64,000 bases of DNA, taken from contig JAWHQI010000068.1 in the NCBI GenBank assembly GCA_033032865.1, forward strand, positions 7,626,001-7,690,000, written 5' to 3'. Both the position numbers and the translations under genes were made by a program. Source of the stretch: Dactylorhiza incarnata. Its lineage: Eukaryota; Streptophyta; Magnoliopsida; Asparagales; Orchidaceae. The notes under the pieces are model-generated. The model saw only the letters and a list, made by a program, of their open reading frames with translations. It had not been told where the DNA came from and did no database searches. Positions 23,146-34,818 of this stretch are shown piece after piece. How positions within the stretch are numbered: position 1 is the first letter of the stretch; every line of letters starts with the position of its first letter.

Positions 23146-24669
23146 TGAAAGTGGTGGTCAGATCTTAAGTTACTCTAGAGGGGGGTGAATAGAGTATTAA
23201 AACTTTTTATTTAGTTTTATAGCGGAATTTAAAATACTGAGTAAATATATATGTAATCAGTGAGAGTTAAAGATAGAGGCAGAAGTAGTAAAAAGCACAC
23301 AGCACAAGCACACAGAAATAAGCAAGCACAGAAGACACAAGGAGCTATAGTAGTTCCCCAATAAATCTGGGTACGTCTACTCTTCTACCACCCTTGGTAG
23401 GAATCCACTAGTAGGGTTGATAAGGTGCCCAGGGACCAATGGTTTTTTGATAAGGTGTCCACACACCAATAAGCTTTTGATAAGGTGCTTAAAAACCACA
23501 AAAGGATTTTTTGATAAGGTGTCTTGCCACCACTGGGTAAACATTGTAAGGGAGTATTAACCCTGTACAGGATGAGATAAAAGGTATAGAGTGTTCTTCT
23601 CTGTCAATGATCTGAGAGAAGACAAAAGGTGTTGAAGCTGAAAGCTCCCCCTGTCTGATGAGAGTTGATGACAGCTTTGAGGACAGAGCTTTCACAAACA
23701 GAAGTATTTGTAGCTGATTATCTGGAAGAAGTTAATCTTCAGATTGTTGTTGCTTTTAAAAGACTTTATTTTACAGCAGATCTGAGAGATTGAATCTTGT
23801 TCTCAGAATGAAGAGGATGTTGCTTTGCTGAGGAAGAATGCTGGAAAGAATAAAACTATTTTCTTCTTCTTCTTCCTCTTAAACTACTTCTGTTCTCTTT
23901 TCTATATAATCACAGAGAGACTTCTTGATGGTGAAGTTTTTCTATGTTTTTATATCTGAAAAACGACTCTCTTTGTTGATCTCTTGTTCTTTTCGATTGC
24001 TTGTCTTTTTTTTTCAAAATTCAAATCCTCTGTCTATTTAAGGAATATATTTTTCTGACATAAATCCTTCTTGGAACTAGGTAGCCACCCAAAAACGACT
24101 TTGGCAGGTCCTTTCAATTCCTTTTGTCGAGAAAGATGCCTTGGCATTAAATGTCAACGGCTATTATTCTTCTTGGAATAGAAGGAATATAAGGATATAA
24201 TAAATAAGAGAGATATCCTTACATGGCTGCCTGAATACGTCCAAGGAGAAATAAATATATCTGTTATTCTGCTGATTTGTGTTCAGAGAACTGACATCGA
24301 CTGAGAATATAAATCTGAACATCAGAAAGCAATTTGTCGAGCGCTGGCTTAGAATTTGTCGACCGCTGCTAGTCATTTGTCGAGCGCTGGCTTAGAATTT
24401 GTCGACCGCTGCTAGTCATTTGTCGAGCGCCGCTCAGAAAATGTCGAGTGCTGGAACTGTGAATTTCTTCAGTCTGCTGGAAGCAATTTGTCGAACGAAT
24501 CTAGTCATTCGTCGAACACCACTCGCCATGTGTTGAGCTTGAATTTTCCTAAGTTCTGCTAATCTAATCAGCCTAAAACATGACCCTAAGGCTATACAAT
24601 GGGGTCAATACAGATCCTAATCAACATATAATGATCCTAGCCCAAATCAGTAATAGGGTTGTTCCAACA
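23146..24669 (-). repeat. COP2 5' LTR
   Basis: It is 1524 bp, TGTTGGAACA ... CTTTCA on the minus strand, and collinear with 12902-14431. It has the same TTTTGATAAGGTG and TTTGTCGACCGC repeats, and a G6 run at 23180-23185 where the partner has G15. Confidence 0.88.
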
Positions 24670-26251
24670 GTTTCTGTCTATTTTATTTTTGTTTTATGTA
24701 CATTATAAAAATCAACTACAAAAATTCAAAATTCAAAAATACAAAAATATGTTTGTGTGATTTTTCTGTTTTTATTTCATTAAAAATTTTCAAAACACCA
24801 AAAAAACGATATGATTTTATTGCTAATATCAAGCATGATGAATTCTATTATTTAGACTTATTACAATGTTACGATTTATTCCTTCAAATTACTATGAACA
24901 TTGTTTTGTTTATCATGCTTTGATATATTTATTTAAAGTGCATCAATTATATTGAAAAATGTGTAGAACCAAGCTTAGCATGCCTCTAAGTATGAGTAAA
25001 TGTTTTATGATTGATAATGATACATTTCACTCACTTATTTTGGTAATCAACATGTGTGTTTAAATCTAAAAATGCTTGCTTATGTATTGTATTTGTACAA
25101 TGAATTAAAACTTGCATAAGTTTATTGCCTACACTACATTTGAATTTCACTTATGAAATTTAGAAAAGTGGTTAAGTTTAAAATTTGGGTTGCAAAACAA
25201 GTGTATTCGGAGAATGTTGTCTCACAAATGTGAACAAAGAATTATATATGTAGACAAATATAACTCCACCAAGCACTAATTGAACCTCCTGATAAGTCTT
25301 CATAAGCATTGTGAGGTTGAGCACCTTGGAAAGAATAGTAAAGTGTCTTGTGCAAACACTTTGTTAAAAACTATGTGCATTAAAAGTGTGTGAAAGTAAT
25401 TTACTTGTGTTTTATTGTGCACTTTACTTTACATATGTCTTGTATTTTGATGATTTAAATCAATTGTAAACATTGCGCAAAATACACTTATGTGCACATC
25501 ATTATCTTTCATAACACTTCTTCTCATGAGTATTGGATTCTAATGCTTTATCTATACTAATCTTTATATAAAAATGCACTAGATAACCTAGCATGATCTC
25601 TACAATGTTTTGGTATATTTCTTGAACTTTAAATTAAGTAACATTGCAGTATAATCTCTCTTTGATATGTTCATTTCATGCTTGGTATCTTTATGAAAAA
25701 CTTTATATAAAATTATGAGATTTCAAAAAGGTTACTACATCTTTACATTTATGAACTTACTCTCATATTTATAATTATGATTTTCCATGCTTACATAAAG
25801 ATGTGAATTATAATCTTCTGCTTGCTTACAACTCTTATCTTTTTATTTGAAATCTCTTATATATATTTTGCTTAAAATCTTTATCATTTCATAAATTACA
25901 AAAGCTCGATCATGGTTTATAACTAGCTTAAAGAATGCCTCCTTACTACCCTCACCGCATCTTCTTTTGATAATACCAATAGGGGGAGATTAATATAACA
26001 AATCTATATAGGACAAATATAGAAAGAATAAGGGGAGACTAATTCATTCAGGTAATCTATCATTTAGGGGGAGTAAAACATAAATTGCATTTATGTAGGG
26101 GGAGCATTAAGATAGGGGGAGTATGCACATTATCATGCATTATCATGCTTATCATATACTATAGTTGCACTATCATCTTGCTTATCTTATACTATAAACA
26201 CTATTGTTGATTTCTTGCTAAGTGGATTTGTTATTATCAAAAGGGGGAGAT
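24670..26251 (+). other. COP1 3' noncoding region with multiple polypurine tracts
   Basis: AT-rich DNA without a credible ORF. Near its right end six purine runs of the form AGGGGAG or AGGGGGAG occur: 25981-25988, 26031-26037, 26066-26073, 26097-26104, 26114-26121 and the LTR-adjacent PPT at 26239-26250. Repeated PPTs upstream of the 3' LTR are a described Sirevirus feature. GTTTC at 24670-24674 is the right copy of COP2's target duplication. Confidence 0.7.
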
Positions 26252-26938
26252 TGTTGGACATGTGTGTCACATCCCTTTGTTTGAGAATAACAAATACCAA
26301 ATTGTATTTGATCTTGCTTGTCGTGTGTTTATAGTGTGCAGGAACTATAGGTGCAATACTCCACAGGTAGAAAGCAGCTAAATTCAAAAATCTCAAACAA
26401 TGCGCTATCGCCAGCGCTAGCACTACCGCCAGCGCTAGCTCTACCGCCAGGCGCTAGCTCGTTCGACGAACTTGAAGCTCCGTTCGACGAATGTGGAACT
26501 CCGTTCGAAAAAAATTTCCGTTCAACGAATGTGGAACTCCGTTCGACGAAAATTTTCAATCGACGAATGTGGAACTCCGTTCGACAAAAAATCCGTTCGA
26601 TGAAAGTTTGTTCTGCCACACCGCTGACAGTTTTTGCTACCGCCAGCACTAGCGCTACCGCCTGGCGCTATCTCAAGTTCGTGCACAGCGCCACGCCGCC
26701 GATGGTTTCGCAACCGCTCCACACAAACGCTACCGCAGGCGCTAGAAGCTAACGCAGGTGCTATCTCCAAGTTCTATAAATGATGGGATCTCTCTCGTTT
26801 TGATTGTGTGCTTCCAGAGAGATTACTTGTGCCATATTTACAGAGCTGCTACTCTACCGAAAGTTCATCTCCCACTCAAATTCAAAGAGACTTTCTGGAG
26901 AAGGAAGCCACCACGCTGCATCCGAAGAAAGATCGCTT
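26252..26938 (+). repeat. COP1 3' LTR, 5' portion
   Basis: It starts TGTTGGACAT right after the PPT AAAAGGGGGAGA. It contains a run of imperfect CGTTCGACGAATGTGGAACT repeats (26458-26610), several CTACCGCCAGCGCTAGC motifs (26405-26460 and 26640-26750) and a TATA box (TATAAA, 26775-26780). Similarity to a Sirevirus LTR is lost around 26938, where a 76-bp duplication begins. It does not overlap the surviving part of the 5' LTR, so LTR identity cannot be measured. Confidence 0.68.
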
Positions 26939-27091
26939 CTGTTGAAACCAATTTCTCGGTCTCTTGTGGAGTTCGGGGCCCTCAGCAAGATGAGGGCGTC
27001 CAACCCTTACCCCCCTGTTGAAACCGATTTCTCGGTCTCTTGTGGAGTTTGGGGCCCTCAGCAAGCTGAGGGGCGACCAACCCTTACTCCC
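26938..27091. repeat. 76-bp direct duplication
   Basis: Text beginning TGTTGAAACC at 26940 recurs at 27016, including the segment CTCGGTCTCTTGTGGAGTT and the inverted pair CCCTCAGC / GCTGAGGG. The two copies differ at a handful of bases. Confidence 0.75.
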
Positions 27092-28407
27092 CCAAGGAAG
27101 AGCTCTAGGTTGAAGGTTAAGGAACTATGGACTGGACCAAGGGCTTAGTGGGGAGGTCCCGCCACATACCCGGAAGCCCCTGAGGAACTTCCCCTCCCAA
27201 GCCACTACTAAGCTTGGGCACCACTGGAGGCTCTCCTCACCCCCTAGAGAGACTTGGGGAGGGAGAGAGAGGGAGAGAGCTAGCCTAGAATGATCCACCC
27301 CAAATGGTGCCCCATTGGTCCTATTAATAGGATTTAAGATTTGGGCTGCAAATAACCAAACTCTGGCCTATCAGATTACCAAAATACCCTCGGATTTGGC
27401 TGCGGATAGCCAAATCCTGCTGCTCTGAGGTGCTAAACGCAGACCGACCCCTTCCCCCGGAACTGGGCGAGAGGGGGTACCTCGCGGGGCTCGGCGAGCC
27501 CATTAACCGGGTGGGGCGAGACCCGGGGGTTGGCCCCCTGCTGGCTCGCCCCTCTGTTGGGTCTGGGCGAGACCCAGCTAGGGGCGGCCCCCCTGCTGGT
27601 CTCGCCCCTCTACTGGGGCTGGGCGAGACCCAGCTAGGGGAGGCCCCCCTGCTGGTCTTGCCCCTCTGCTGGGGCTGGGCGAGACCCATCTAGGGACGGC
27701 TCCCCTGCTGTTCTTGCCCTTCTGCAGGGGGCGCGGGGGGTGAGAGGAGATCGCCGCCCTGGAGGGGATGGGGGCGAGAGGAGCTCGCCCCCCTTGCCTT
27801 GGGGCGGGGCGAGAGGAGCTCGCCCCCCTGGGGTCTCGCCCCCCTGCTGCTGGGAGTGCGGGGGGCGAGAGGAGCTCGCCCCCTGGAGGGGATGGGGGTG
27901 AGAGGAGCGCGCCCCCCTTGCCTTGGGGCGGGGCGAGATTGGATAGCGCCCGGCGGTATTGCTACCGCCAGCGCTAGCGACTCGTCTCGGCATACTTGCG
28001 AGATGACCGAGCGGTCTCAGCGGTGCCGTCGAGACGGCTGGGGAGGGCTAGCGCCCGGCTATAGTGCTACCGCCAGCGCTAGCGGCTGTGCCTGAGCCGG
28101 CCATGGTTAACAAGGGATGATTAATTTACCTCCCCCTATTCTTGTCCTCGGCCATTGTAGGAAAAACAAGTCTTAAATACCTCTTGAGTCCCGGGGGTTC
28201 GCTCGGCGAATTCAGGGTTGTACACAATCCCCGCTCTTTTCGAGCGAGGTATGCGGTCAGAAGGAAACATCCAACCCTGCATATTCGACGAGCGTCGCTG
28301 GGAATCCGGCGAACGGAGCTATTTTGAGGGAAAACATAAAGCCTCCTCGAGAGGTCCTCCCGCCCTACCAACTAGTGAGAGCTCAGTTAGCGGTCTCTGC
28401 TCGGGGC
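27092..28407. other. Unassigned GC-rich region left of the tandem array
   Basis: No gene is seen; the short ORFs lie in compositionally biased repeats. 27535-27710 holds three 56-bp repeats (CTGGGCGAGACCC starting at 27563, 27619 and 27675). 27768-27930 holds hairpin-forming units GGGCGAG-AGGAG-CTCGCCC. 27965-28085 carries two copies of CTACCGCCAGCGCTAGCG, a motif also found in COP1. Similar GAGCTCGCCCCC text reappears at 39900-40050, on the far side of the array. It may be LTR or untranslated sequence of a large retroelement, but I cannot name it. Confidence 0.4.
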
Positions 28408-30189
28408 CTAAGTCGACACCTTCTAGGAGCCAAGCTCAACTAGGGGTGGATAAGAGTCGGCACCCTCTAGGCCATTCGCTAGACGAGCGAGCTCAACTGG
28501 AGGTGGAGAAGAGCCGACACCCTCCAGACCATTCGCTAGACGAGCGAGTTCAACTGGAGGTGGAGCATGTTTCCTTCCTGCCCCGAGCGGTTCCCGGCCC
28601 TACCAGCTAGATGTGAGCCTGTTCAGCAGGCCAGCATCGGGGGGGGGGATACAAGGTCGATACACTCTTGGAGCCAGGCTCAACTAGAGGTGTATAAGAG
28701 TTGACACCTTCCAGGCCATTCGCTAGACGAGCGAGCTCAACTGGAGGTGGAGCAAGTTTCCTTCCTGCCCCGAGCGGATCCCGGCCCTGACAGCTAGGTG
28801 GGAGCCTGGTCAGCTGGCCAGCATCGAGGGGGGGGGGGGGAGTACAAGGTCGACACACTTTAGGAGCCGAGCTCAACTAGAGGTTGATAAGAGTCGACAC
28901 CTTCCAAGCCATTCTCTAGACGGGCGAGCTCAACTGGAGGTGGAGAAGAGTCGACACCCTCCAGGCCATTCGCTAGACGAGCGAGCTCAACTGGAGGTGG
29001 AGCATGTTTCCTTCCTGCACCGAGCGGTTCCCGGCCCTGCCAGCTAGGTGGGAGCCTGGTCAGCGGGACAGCAACGGGGGGGAGTACAAGGTCGTCACAC
29101 TCTAGGAGCTGAGCTCAACTAGAGGTGGATAAGAGTCGACACCCTCCAGGCCATTCGCTAGATGAGCGAGCTTAACTGGAGGTGGAGAAGGGTCGACACC
29201 CTCCAGGCCATTCGCTAGGCGAGCGAGCTCAACTGGAGGTGGAGCATGTTTCCTTCCTGCCCCGAGCGGTTCCCAACTCTGCCAGCTAGGTGGGAGCCTG
29301 GTCAGCGGGCCAACATCGGGGGGAGTACAAGGTCGACACACTCTAGGAGCCGAGCTCAACTAGAGGTGGATAAGAGTCGACACCTTCCAGGCCATTTGCT
29401 AGACGGACGAGCTCAACTGGAGGTGGAGCATGTTTCCTTCCTGCCCGGAGCGGTTACCGGCCCTGCCAACTAGGTGGGAGCCTGGTCAGCGGGCCAACAT
29501 CGGGGGGGGGGGGGGGGGGGGGGGAGTACAAGGTCGACACACTCTAGGAGCCGAGCTCAACTAGAGGTGGATAAGAGTCAACACCCTACAAGACTTTCGC
29601 TAGACGAGCGAGCTCAACTGGAGGTGGAGAAGAGTCGACACCCTCCAGGCCATTCGCTAGACGAGCGAGTTCAACTTGAGGTAGAACATGTTTCCTTCCT
29701 ACCCCGAGCAGTTCCTGGCCCTGCCAGCTAGGTGGGAGCCTGGTCAGTGGGCCAGCATCTGGGGGGGAGTACAAGGTCGACACACTCTAGGAGCCGAGCT
29801 CAACTAGAGGTGGATAAGAGTTGACACCCTCCAGGCCATTCGCTAGACGAGCGAGCTCAACTGGAGGTGGAGAAGAGTCGACACCCTCCAGGCCATTCGC
29901 TAGATGAGCGAGCTCAACTGGAGGTGGAGCATGTTTCCTTCCTTCCCCGAGCGGTTCCCGACCCTGCCAGCTAGGTGGGAGCCTGGTCAGCGGGCCAGCA
30001 TGGGGGGGGGGGGGGGGGGGGGGGGGGGGCGGGTGGAGTACAAGGTCGACACACTCTAGGAGCTGAGCTCAACTAGATGTGGATAAGGGTCGACACCCTC
30101 CAGGCCATTCGCTAGACGAGCGAGCTCAACTGGAGGTGGAGCATGTTTCCTTCCTGCCCCGAGCGGTTCCCGGCCCTGCCAGCTAGGTG
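28408..30189. repeat. Tandem array, left part (190/242-bp units with G runs)
   Basis: About eight units, each with the anchors ACAAGGTCGACACACTCTAG, GGCCATTCGCTAGACGAGCG, CATGTTTCCTTCCTGCCCCG and CCCTGCCAGCTAGGTGGGAG, followed by a G run before the next anchor. Units of about 242 bp carry an extra copy of a 52-bp sub-block (GTCGACACCCTCCAGGCCAT ...) that the 190-bp units lack. G runs range from about 6 to almost 30 bases. The array is broken at 30190-30194 by NA1 and resumes at 36759. ORFs printed through it are by-products of the repeat. Confidence 0.88.
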
Positions 30190-30194
30190 GGAGA
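30190..30194. repeat. NA1 target site duplication, left copy
   Basis: GGAGA, repeated at 36759-36763. Removing the element and one copy restores a normal array unit. Confidence 0.9.
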
Positions 30195-31885
30195 TGATGG
30201 CGCAAATCTCACACACCGCTATAGGCGGTAGCTCGACTGCGACACGAAACAGCAGTGTACTGATCGTTCAAGTAATATAAAACGAGGAGTAATCCCCGAG
30301 TATCGAATCTCTCAAGGAACACAGTAAGGTGGAGTTAGGTTTCGAGGTAGGACTTGAGATTGAAGTCCTAAACGTCGGATGAAATGCGGGGGAGTTGGGT
30401 TGGCTTTTGGAAAATAAAATAAAAGCTATCAACTACTCCTATGCAATGCCGCTATGCAATGCTTCGCTTGGCGGGATGGAGACTAGGCAGGCCTTGAGCG
30501 CGCTGCGTCGCAAGGGCGGATGGACGAGTAGGCAAACGGATCGAACTATGCAGGCCTTGAGCGCGCTGCTTCGTTAGGCGGGATGGAATACGGGCCGCGA
30601 TGCCACGCTTCGGTAGGCGGGTGGACGAGAAGGCAAGCGGAATGAGGGTCGCAAGCACCTCTTCGACAAGCACGCCACTAGCAATTGCTAGTGCGGCACC
30701 GGACAACCAACAATCCACACCACAAGGCACACCTCAAAATAATAAGCAAGAATACTCAAATCACATAGACATAATCAAGTATAAATGCTAATAATCAAGC
30801 ACGCTTCATCATAATGTTAGATCTAACTACATATACATCAATAAGAGAAGAATAGAGCAAGAAATCGACCGAATCCGAAGGCTCGTTGTAGATTCACGGT
30901 TGGAATCGCCGGGTTGTCAATCCGCGTCCAAGCTCGGTCCGCAACTACGTCCGGGGTAGAGAGAGCTGTCACTACTCTCCAATGGACCCGTCTTCTTCGT
31001 GTCACGATCCGGTAGAGGTTGCAAACTTCGTCTTGCTTGATGGCGATGGCGGCTAAACCTTCCTTGGAGCACTTGGATGAAGGAGGAGGCCGGGAGGAAA
31101 CTCCGGCTCAAGATTGGCGTGAAGAGCAAGCCCGGAGCACATCCATATGGTGGGCGACGGTGAAGGGGCGAATCTGGGCGGAACCGGGCGGAAAACGGCG
31201 CTGAAAATCGGGATCCGACCTAAAATCGCGAGCAGGTCATTTTATAGGCGCTGGAATAAACAGTGCGCACGGTCATTGGCGCACGACCAGTGGTCGTGCG
31301 CACTAGAATCCTATGATCGTGCGCTCTGCCTGGACGGAGCCTGCAAAGACAGAAATTATAAAATAACATGTTCGCACGACCAGTGGCGCACGACCGGTGG
31401 TCGTGCGCACTATCGTAGGTGGTCGTGCGCACTGGTTGAAACAGAACTCATGAAATTGATGATAAGTGCGCACGAACAGTGGCGCACGACCGATGGTCGT
31501 GCGCACTATCGTAGATGGTCGTGCGCACTGCATCAAACAGAACTCATGAAAAAAGCGTTAAGTGCACACGATCAGTGGCGCACGACCAGTGGTCGTGCGC
31601 AATAGAACCAGTGATCGTGCGCAGTGTTCCTGTGCAGAATTGCACCGGAAGCACCTGCACGACTCCTGTTCTAGCGTCCAACCACGAATCCAGCTACTGA
31701 AAGTGGCACCTAACAGTGCATGAAACTACTAATGAAAATAAACATGAAAACACACCAAAATGGGCCTAGAAGTGCACCTAGCATAGACTGATCAATATGA
31801 ACTATAACAGGGCAAAAGTGCGGTGAAATGACTAAATAAATGGCCCAGATGAGTCCATAAAAGTGTATATGATCAGGACTCATCA
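30195..31885 (-). repeat. NA1 3' LTR
   Basis: On the minus strand TGATGAGTCC ... GCGCCATCA. It contains the palindrome cluster (31250-31630), a TATA box (TATAAAAT on the minus strand, 31239-31246) and the 18-bp palindrome at 30676-30693. Confidence 0.92.
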
Positions 31886-31899
31886 CACCCCCAGACTTA
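31886..31899 (-). promoter_or_regulatory. NA1 polypurine tract
   Basis: The minus strand reads TAAGTCTGGGGGTG directly before the 3' LTR. Further copies of the string lie inside the element at 32415-32427 and 33300-33313. Confidence 0.8.
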
Positions 31900-33612
31900 A
31901 CTGTTTGCGCGTCCCGAGCAAACAAATTCTAAGCGAACTAGGAAAGAACAGTAGATGGCTTAATGATTACACTACAGAGTACCATGCGAAGTCGCATGCT
32001 CACGTGCATAAGAAAAATAGTAGAAAAGATTTCTGATTATAAAAACAGTTTATATATTTCTAAAAGAGTAAAAGCATATTACAACTACTCAAAATGGTGA
32101 ATAGCGGTGAATCGTTCGGTCATGCATACGGAGAAAGTAAACTAAACGCTGAGATGAGCATTGCTCAAGATTGGGATGCCGGACAAACTCCACCGAAATC
32201 CCTCGGTGTCGGTGACCATAGGCTTGCCCGGTCACATTCTCTCCACGGCACTGGTTTGACTCAAATGCGTGAATCAATAGGACTTTAGGTTTTAAATGGG
32301 GCTTGGGTTTAGGTGAGGAAAAACAAAGATAAAAACGACGGCTAAAGCACTAAACCCAAATGAGCTAATGCAGGAAACTATCCTTATTCACCACACAAAC
32401 ATGCGGGTACACAACACCCCCAGACTTGGACTTAACAGCATGGGTGCGTGCACCGCCTACTCCCAAACATAAATCTATTCATAAAGATTTTCAATTAAAC
32501 ATTCCTTCTCTTTGCTTTCTTTCTAACTTCTTTTCTTTTTCTCATTTTTTTTATCATTTTCAGCAAATAAACAAAAGGACACATCCACATCTTCACAAAC
32601 ATATTACCACATCAACAACCCAACTCATGAAAATAATAAACAGCTAAAGCTCAAATTTTGGGTGTGCGACTAGGATTGGCTTTTGGGCTTTGGTGAAATA
32701 AAAGTGGGGCTGAATCAAAGAACGGGTACGCACAACTGGGCTAGCGAGGATGAAGCGGTAGGGATAGGCACAAAGGCTCAACCGGGCCAAAATGATGGCC
32801 TATATCACATTCACACAATTGACTAACCGTATACCCATGCTTCAAGAATCGCTTGGGGCAAGTTCTAGCCACCGAGAAAGATTCTCCTTTCTCCCGACTC
32901 AAGCAATACGAATCTAGCGATCGTTTACACACATCCCTATGCTACCGTTTGATTCCACTGAATTCACCATTTGAGTAGAGTAAACAACATTTACACTAAT
33001 AAGAAAAATATAAAACCATAAGTATAAAGAGAAGTCTACTCTACACAAATTTCTATGCAACCGAGCACTCGACTAGGAGCACTACTAGAGTCAACATTTT
33101 ACTCTGCTACATAGTCCTAAGCCATCACCTAGACTTTCCCAAATAAGCAGAAGAATTAAATTCACAACAGAGCAAGCAAACAGATGAGTACGCGCTCAAG
33201 TGGGTGATGTGGTGTGCAATGAAAATAAACAAAACATTTTAAATGAAATCTTCTAGCATGCAGTGCAATAGTGCACGTGAGCGGGTAAACAAAACTACTC
33301 TCCCCCAGACTTAAACTAAACAATCCGCATAATATATGACATGAAAATCAGCAAAGGCTATGGGAAGAGAGTACCCAATGCTCAGCAAGTGAGCATACCA
33401 GAAGATTGGCGTGTAAGCTAAAATGAGCTGCAGCATCCGCCATCCAGAATAAGTACCTGCAGGGGTCAGCTTCGCAAAAACAAAAGACAAAAGAAAACTG
33501 AAAAGAAAATACTACTAACTAAACATGATTAGATGAAATAAAAATGCAGAAAAGAAAGATAACTACTGGGGTTATTGTCCTCCCAGCACGACTTATTCAA
33601 ACTTTAAGAGTT
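31900..33612 (-). other. NA1 noncoding 3' internal region
   Basis: No gene is seen. It is collinear with element A 1362-3224 and NA2 62641-64000. It holds two internal PPT-like strings and the conserved hairpin (33378-33396), plus a T-rich/C-rich tract (32500-32600). Confidence 0.65.
33378..33396 (-). other. Conserved hairpin, NA1 copy
   Basis: Arms ATGCTCA / TGAGCAT, five-base loop; the outer pair is A-T here and G-C in NA2. Confidence 0.55.
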
Positions 33613-34818
33613 CTAGCTAATGGGCCTATGGAAGGAGAAGTGGACAGGTAACTGGCCTAATATCCGTGTCGGTAGCGGGTACCGATACGGTGATAGAACA
33701 GTCACCCCTCTACCTAAATATAGATACCTGCTCCTCACAGGTAGAGGGTAGAGAATGTAAGAAAAGGAGGAGGCCTGGTCCTCACTCATCTCACAAAACA
33801 CATCCTTGCCTAGCAAGGTATCGTCAACAGGGAGGCAGCAGGAGGAAAAGGCAATGAGTGGAGCTTCCTCAACGGAGGGGGAATAAACCTCCTCACATGA
33901 GAGGATACTCTCATCATTGACTTGAGCAAAAAGCTCCAAGTCCTCCTGGGATACCTGTGAAGACTCAACCTGCACAGGCTCGGATGAAGAAAGGGGATCA
34001 AGAAATAAAGAAGACGAAGAACATAAATAAACATCAATCGGGGGAGTGATCCCGGTCTCACTCCCAGCAGGATCCAAGGATAGATCACTATCATCATCGT
34101 AAATATCATAGCAAGGGGAACTTGAGAACTCAGGAGCCTCAGTGGTGATTTGGACCTCCTCGTCCCATGAAGAAGTGCAAACCTCCTCATCAGAGAGAGT
34201 ATCCTCCTCATCCCACCGAGGTGCATCATCGTGTTCAAAGTATTCATTCTCCCCCTCAGGGAAAATGACATCCTCATCCCACTTTGGAGCACCCTCCGAG
34301 TCAGAAGCATCACCCAGCTCCTTTACTTCGATAGGATAATGAAGAATATGTGTAGAAAAATCTTGCAAAGAAACTGGAGGGACAAAAATATTCGGTTCCT
34401 CCGCAAAAAGATCTGCTAAAGCCTCCCCGATGGAAAGAATACTTTCCTCATCATACTCAGGTGCAGCTAGGAGCTCCCATTCCTCTCCTTGTTGGCTAAC
34501 AGATGAGTGATCATCATCACTAGGAGTGAAGCCATAAACAGGGAGTGAGGAGTCCGTGCACGAGACAAGCTCAGGGGTAGAGGGCACAATTGCCTCCATG
34601 GGTAAAGAATGAGCGATAGGGACAATGTTGTCCTGGGTGGAGGAGCGGCGGTCAGGCTTGAAAAGACTAGGACAGTCTTTCAATTCATGACCCTCTTCTC
34701 GACACAACAAGCAAACAACGTTCCTACACTGCCTAGCATTCAACTCATTCATTTGGTCTAAATAATAAACCATCTTTTCATTAAAGCTAGGCGAAATACC
34801 CCATGACGACATTTTCAA
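33613..34818 (-). CDS. Zinc-knuckle acidic protein of the NA element family
   Basis: An intact 401-codon ORF, the only one in NA1; a start two codons in (ATGTCGTC) is equally possible. Residues about 35-55 form a CX2CX4HX4C zinc knuckle (CLLCREEGHELKDC), expected to bind nucleic acid as in retroviral gag nucleocapsids. The rest is acidic and serine-rich with repeated WDEE/WDEEV segments (residues about 180-230). The C-terminal 130 residues are strongly conserved with the NA2 protein (61354-62640), including QEDLELFAQVNDE, VDDTLLGKD and the final PVHFSFHRPIS. No capsid-like or catalytic domain is recognised. A role in RNA packaging is inference; I do not know a named family for it. Confidence 0.7.
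   Translation of the reverse strand: MKMSSWGISPSFNEKMVYYLDQMNELNARQCRNVVCLLCREEGHELKDCPSLFKPDRRSSTQDNIVPIAHSLPMEAIVPSTPELVSCTDSSLPVYGFTPSDDDHSSVSQQGEEWELLAAPEYDEESILSIGEALADLFAEEPNIFVPPVSLQDFSTHILHYPIEVKELGDASDSEGAPKWDEDVIFPEGENEYFEHDDAPRWDEEDTLSDEEVCTSSWDEEVQITTEAPEFSSSPCYDIYDDDSDLSLDPAGSETGITPPIDVYLCSSSSLFLDPLSSSEPVQVESSQVSQEDLELFAQVNDESILSCEEVYSPSVEEAPLIAFSSCCLPVDDTLLGKDVFCEMSEDQASSFSYILYPLPVRSRYLYLGRGVTVLSPYRYPLPTRILGQLPVHFSFHRPIS

Larger units (their letters stand above)
12902..24669 (-). mobile_element. COP2: full-length Sirevirus-type Ty1/copia element with an extra 3' ORF
   Basis: This 11.77-kb minus-strand element has two 1.52-1.53-kb LTRs (12902-14431 and 23146-24669), a perfect GTTTC target duplication, a primer site for initiator Met tRNA (23134-23143) and a polypurine tract (14432-14443). 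Reading leftward from 23028 it has gag with a CCHC knuckle, protease, integrase, RT and RNase H, then a further coding region of about 2.9 kb (17487-14612) between RNase H and the 3' LTR. The LTRs differ at a few percent of positions by eye. Gag, pol and the extra ORF each carry stops or frameshifts. Confidence 0.88.
7119..26938 (+). mobile_element. COP1: decayed Sirevirus-type Ty1/copia retrotransposon, split by COP2
   Basis: The element consists of a 5' LTR fragment (7119-7584), a primer site for initiator Met tRNA, gag and pol remnants (7634-12632), a 3' noncoding tract with several AGGGGGAG purine runs, and the first part of a 3' LTR starting at 26252. Its gag has a UBN2-like region and a CCHC knuckle, and pol follows the copia order protease-integrase-RT-RNase H. 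The multiple polypurine tracts and long 3' region are known traits of Sireviruses. It is interrupted at 12902-24669 by COP2. There are many in-frame stops and at least four frameshifts, so it is dead. Confidence 0.82.

Noticed and set aside
27430..27993. Long ORFs in the GC-rich stretch
   Set aside because: Low-complexity Gly/Pro/Arg/Ser translations driven by 56-bp and hairpin repeats; no family resemblance.
30395..31700. ORFs repeated at 35267-36572 and 45767-46825
   Set aside because: They lie in LTR sequence, differ in frame or length between LTR types, and cross the presumed promoter.
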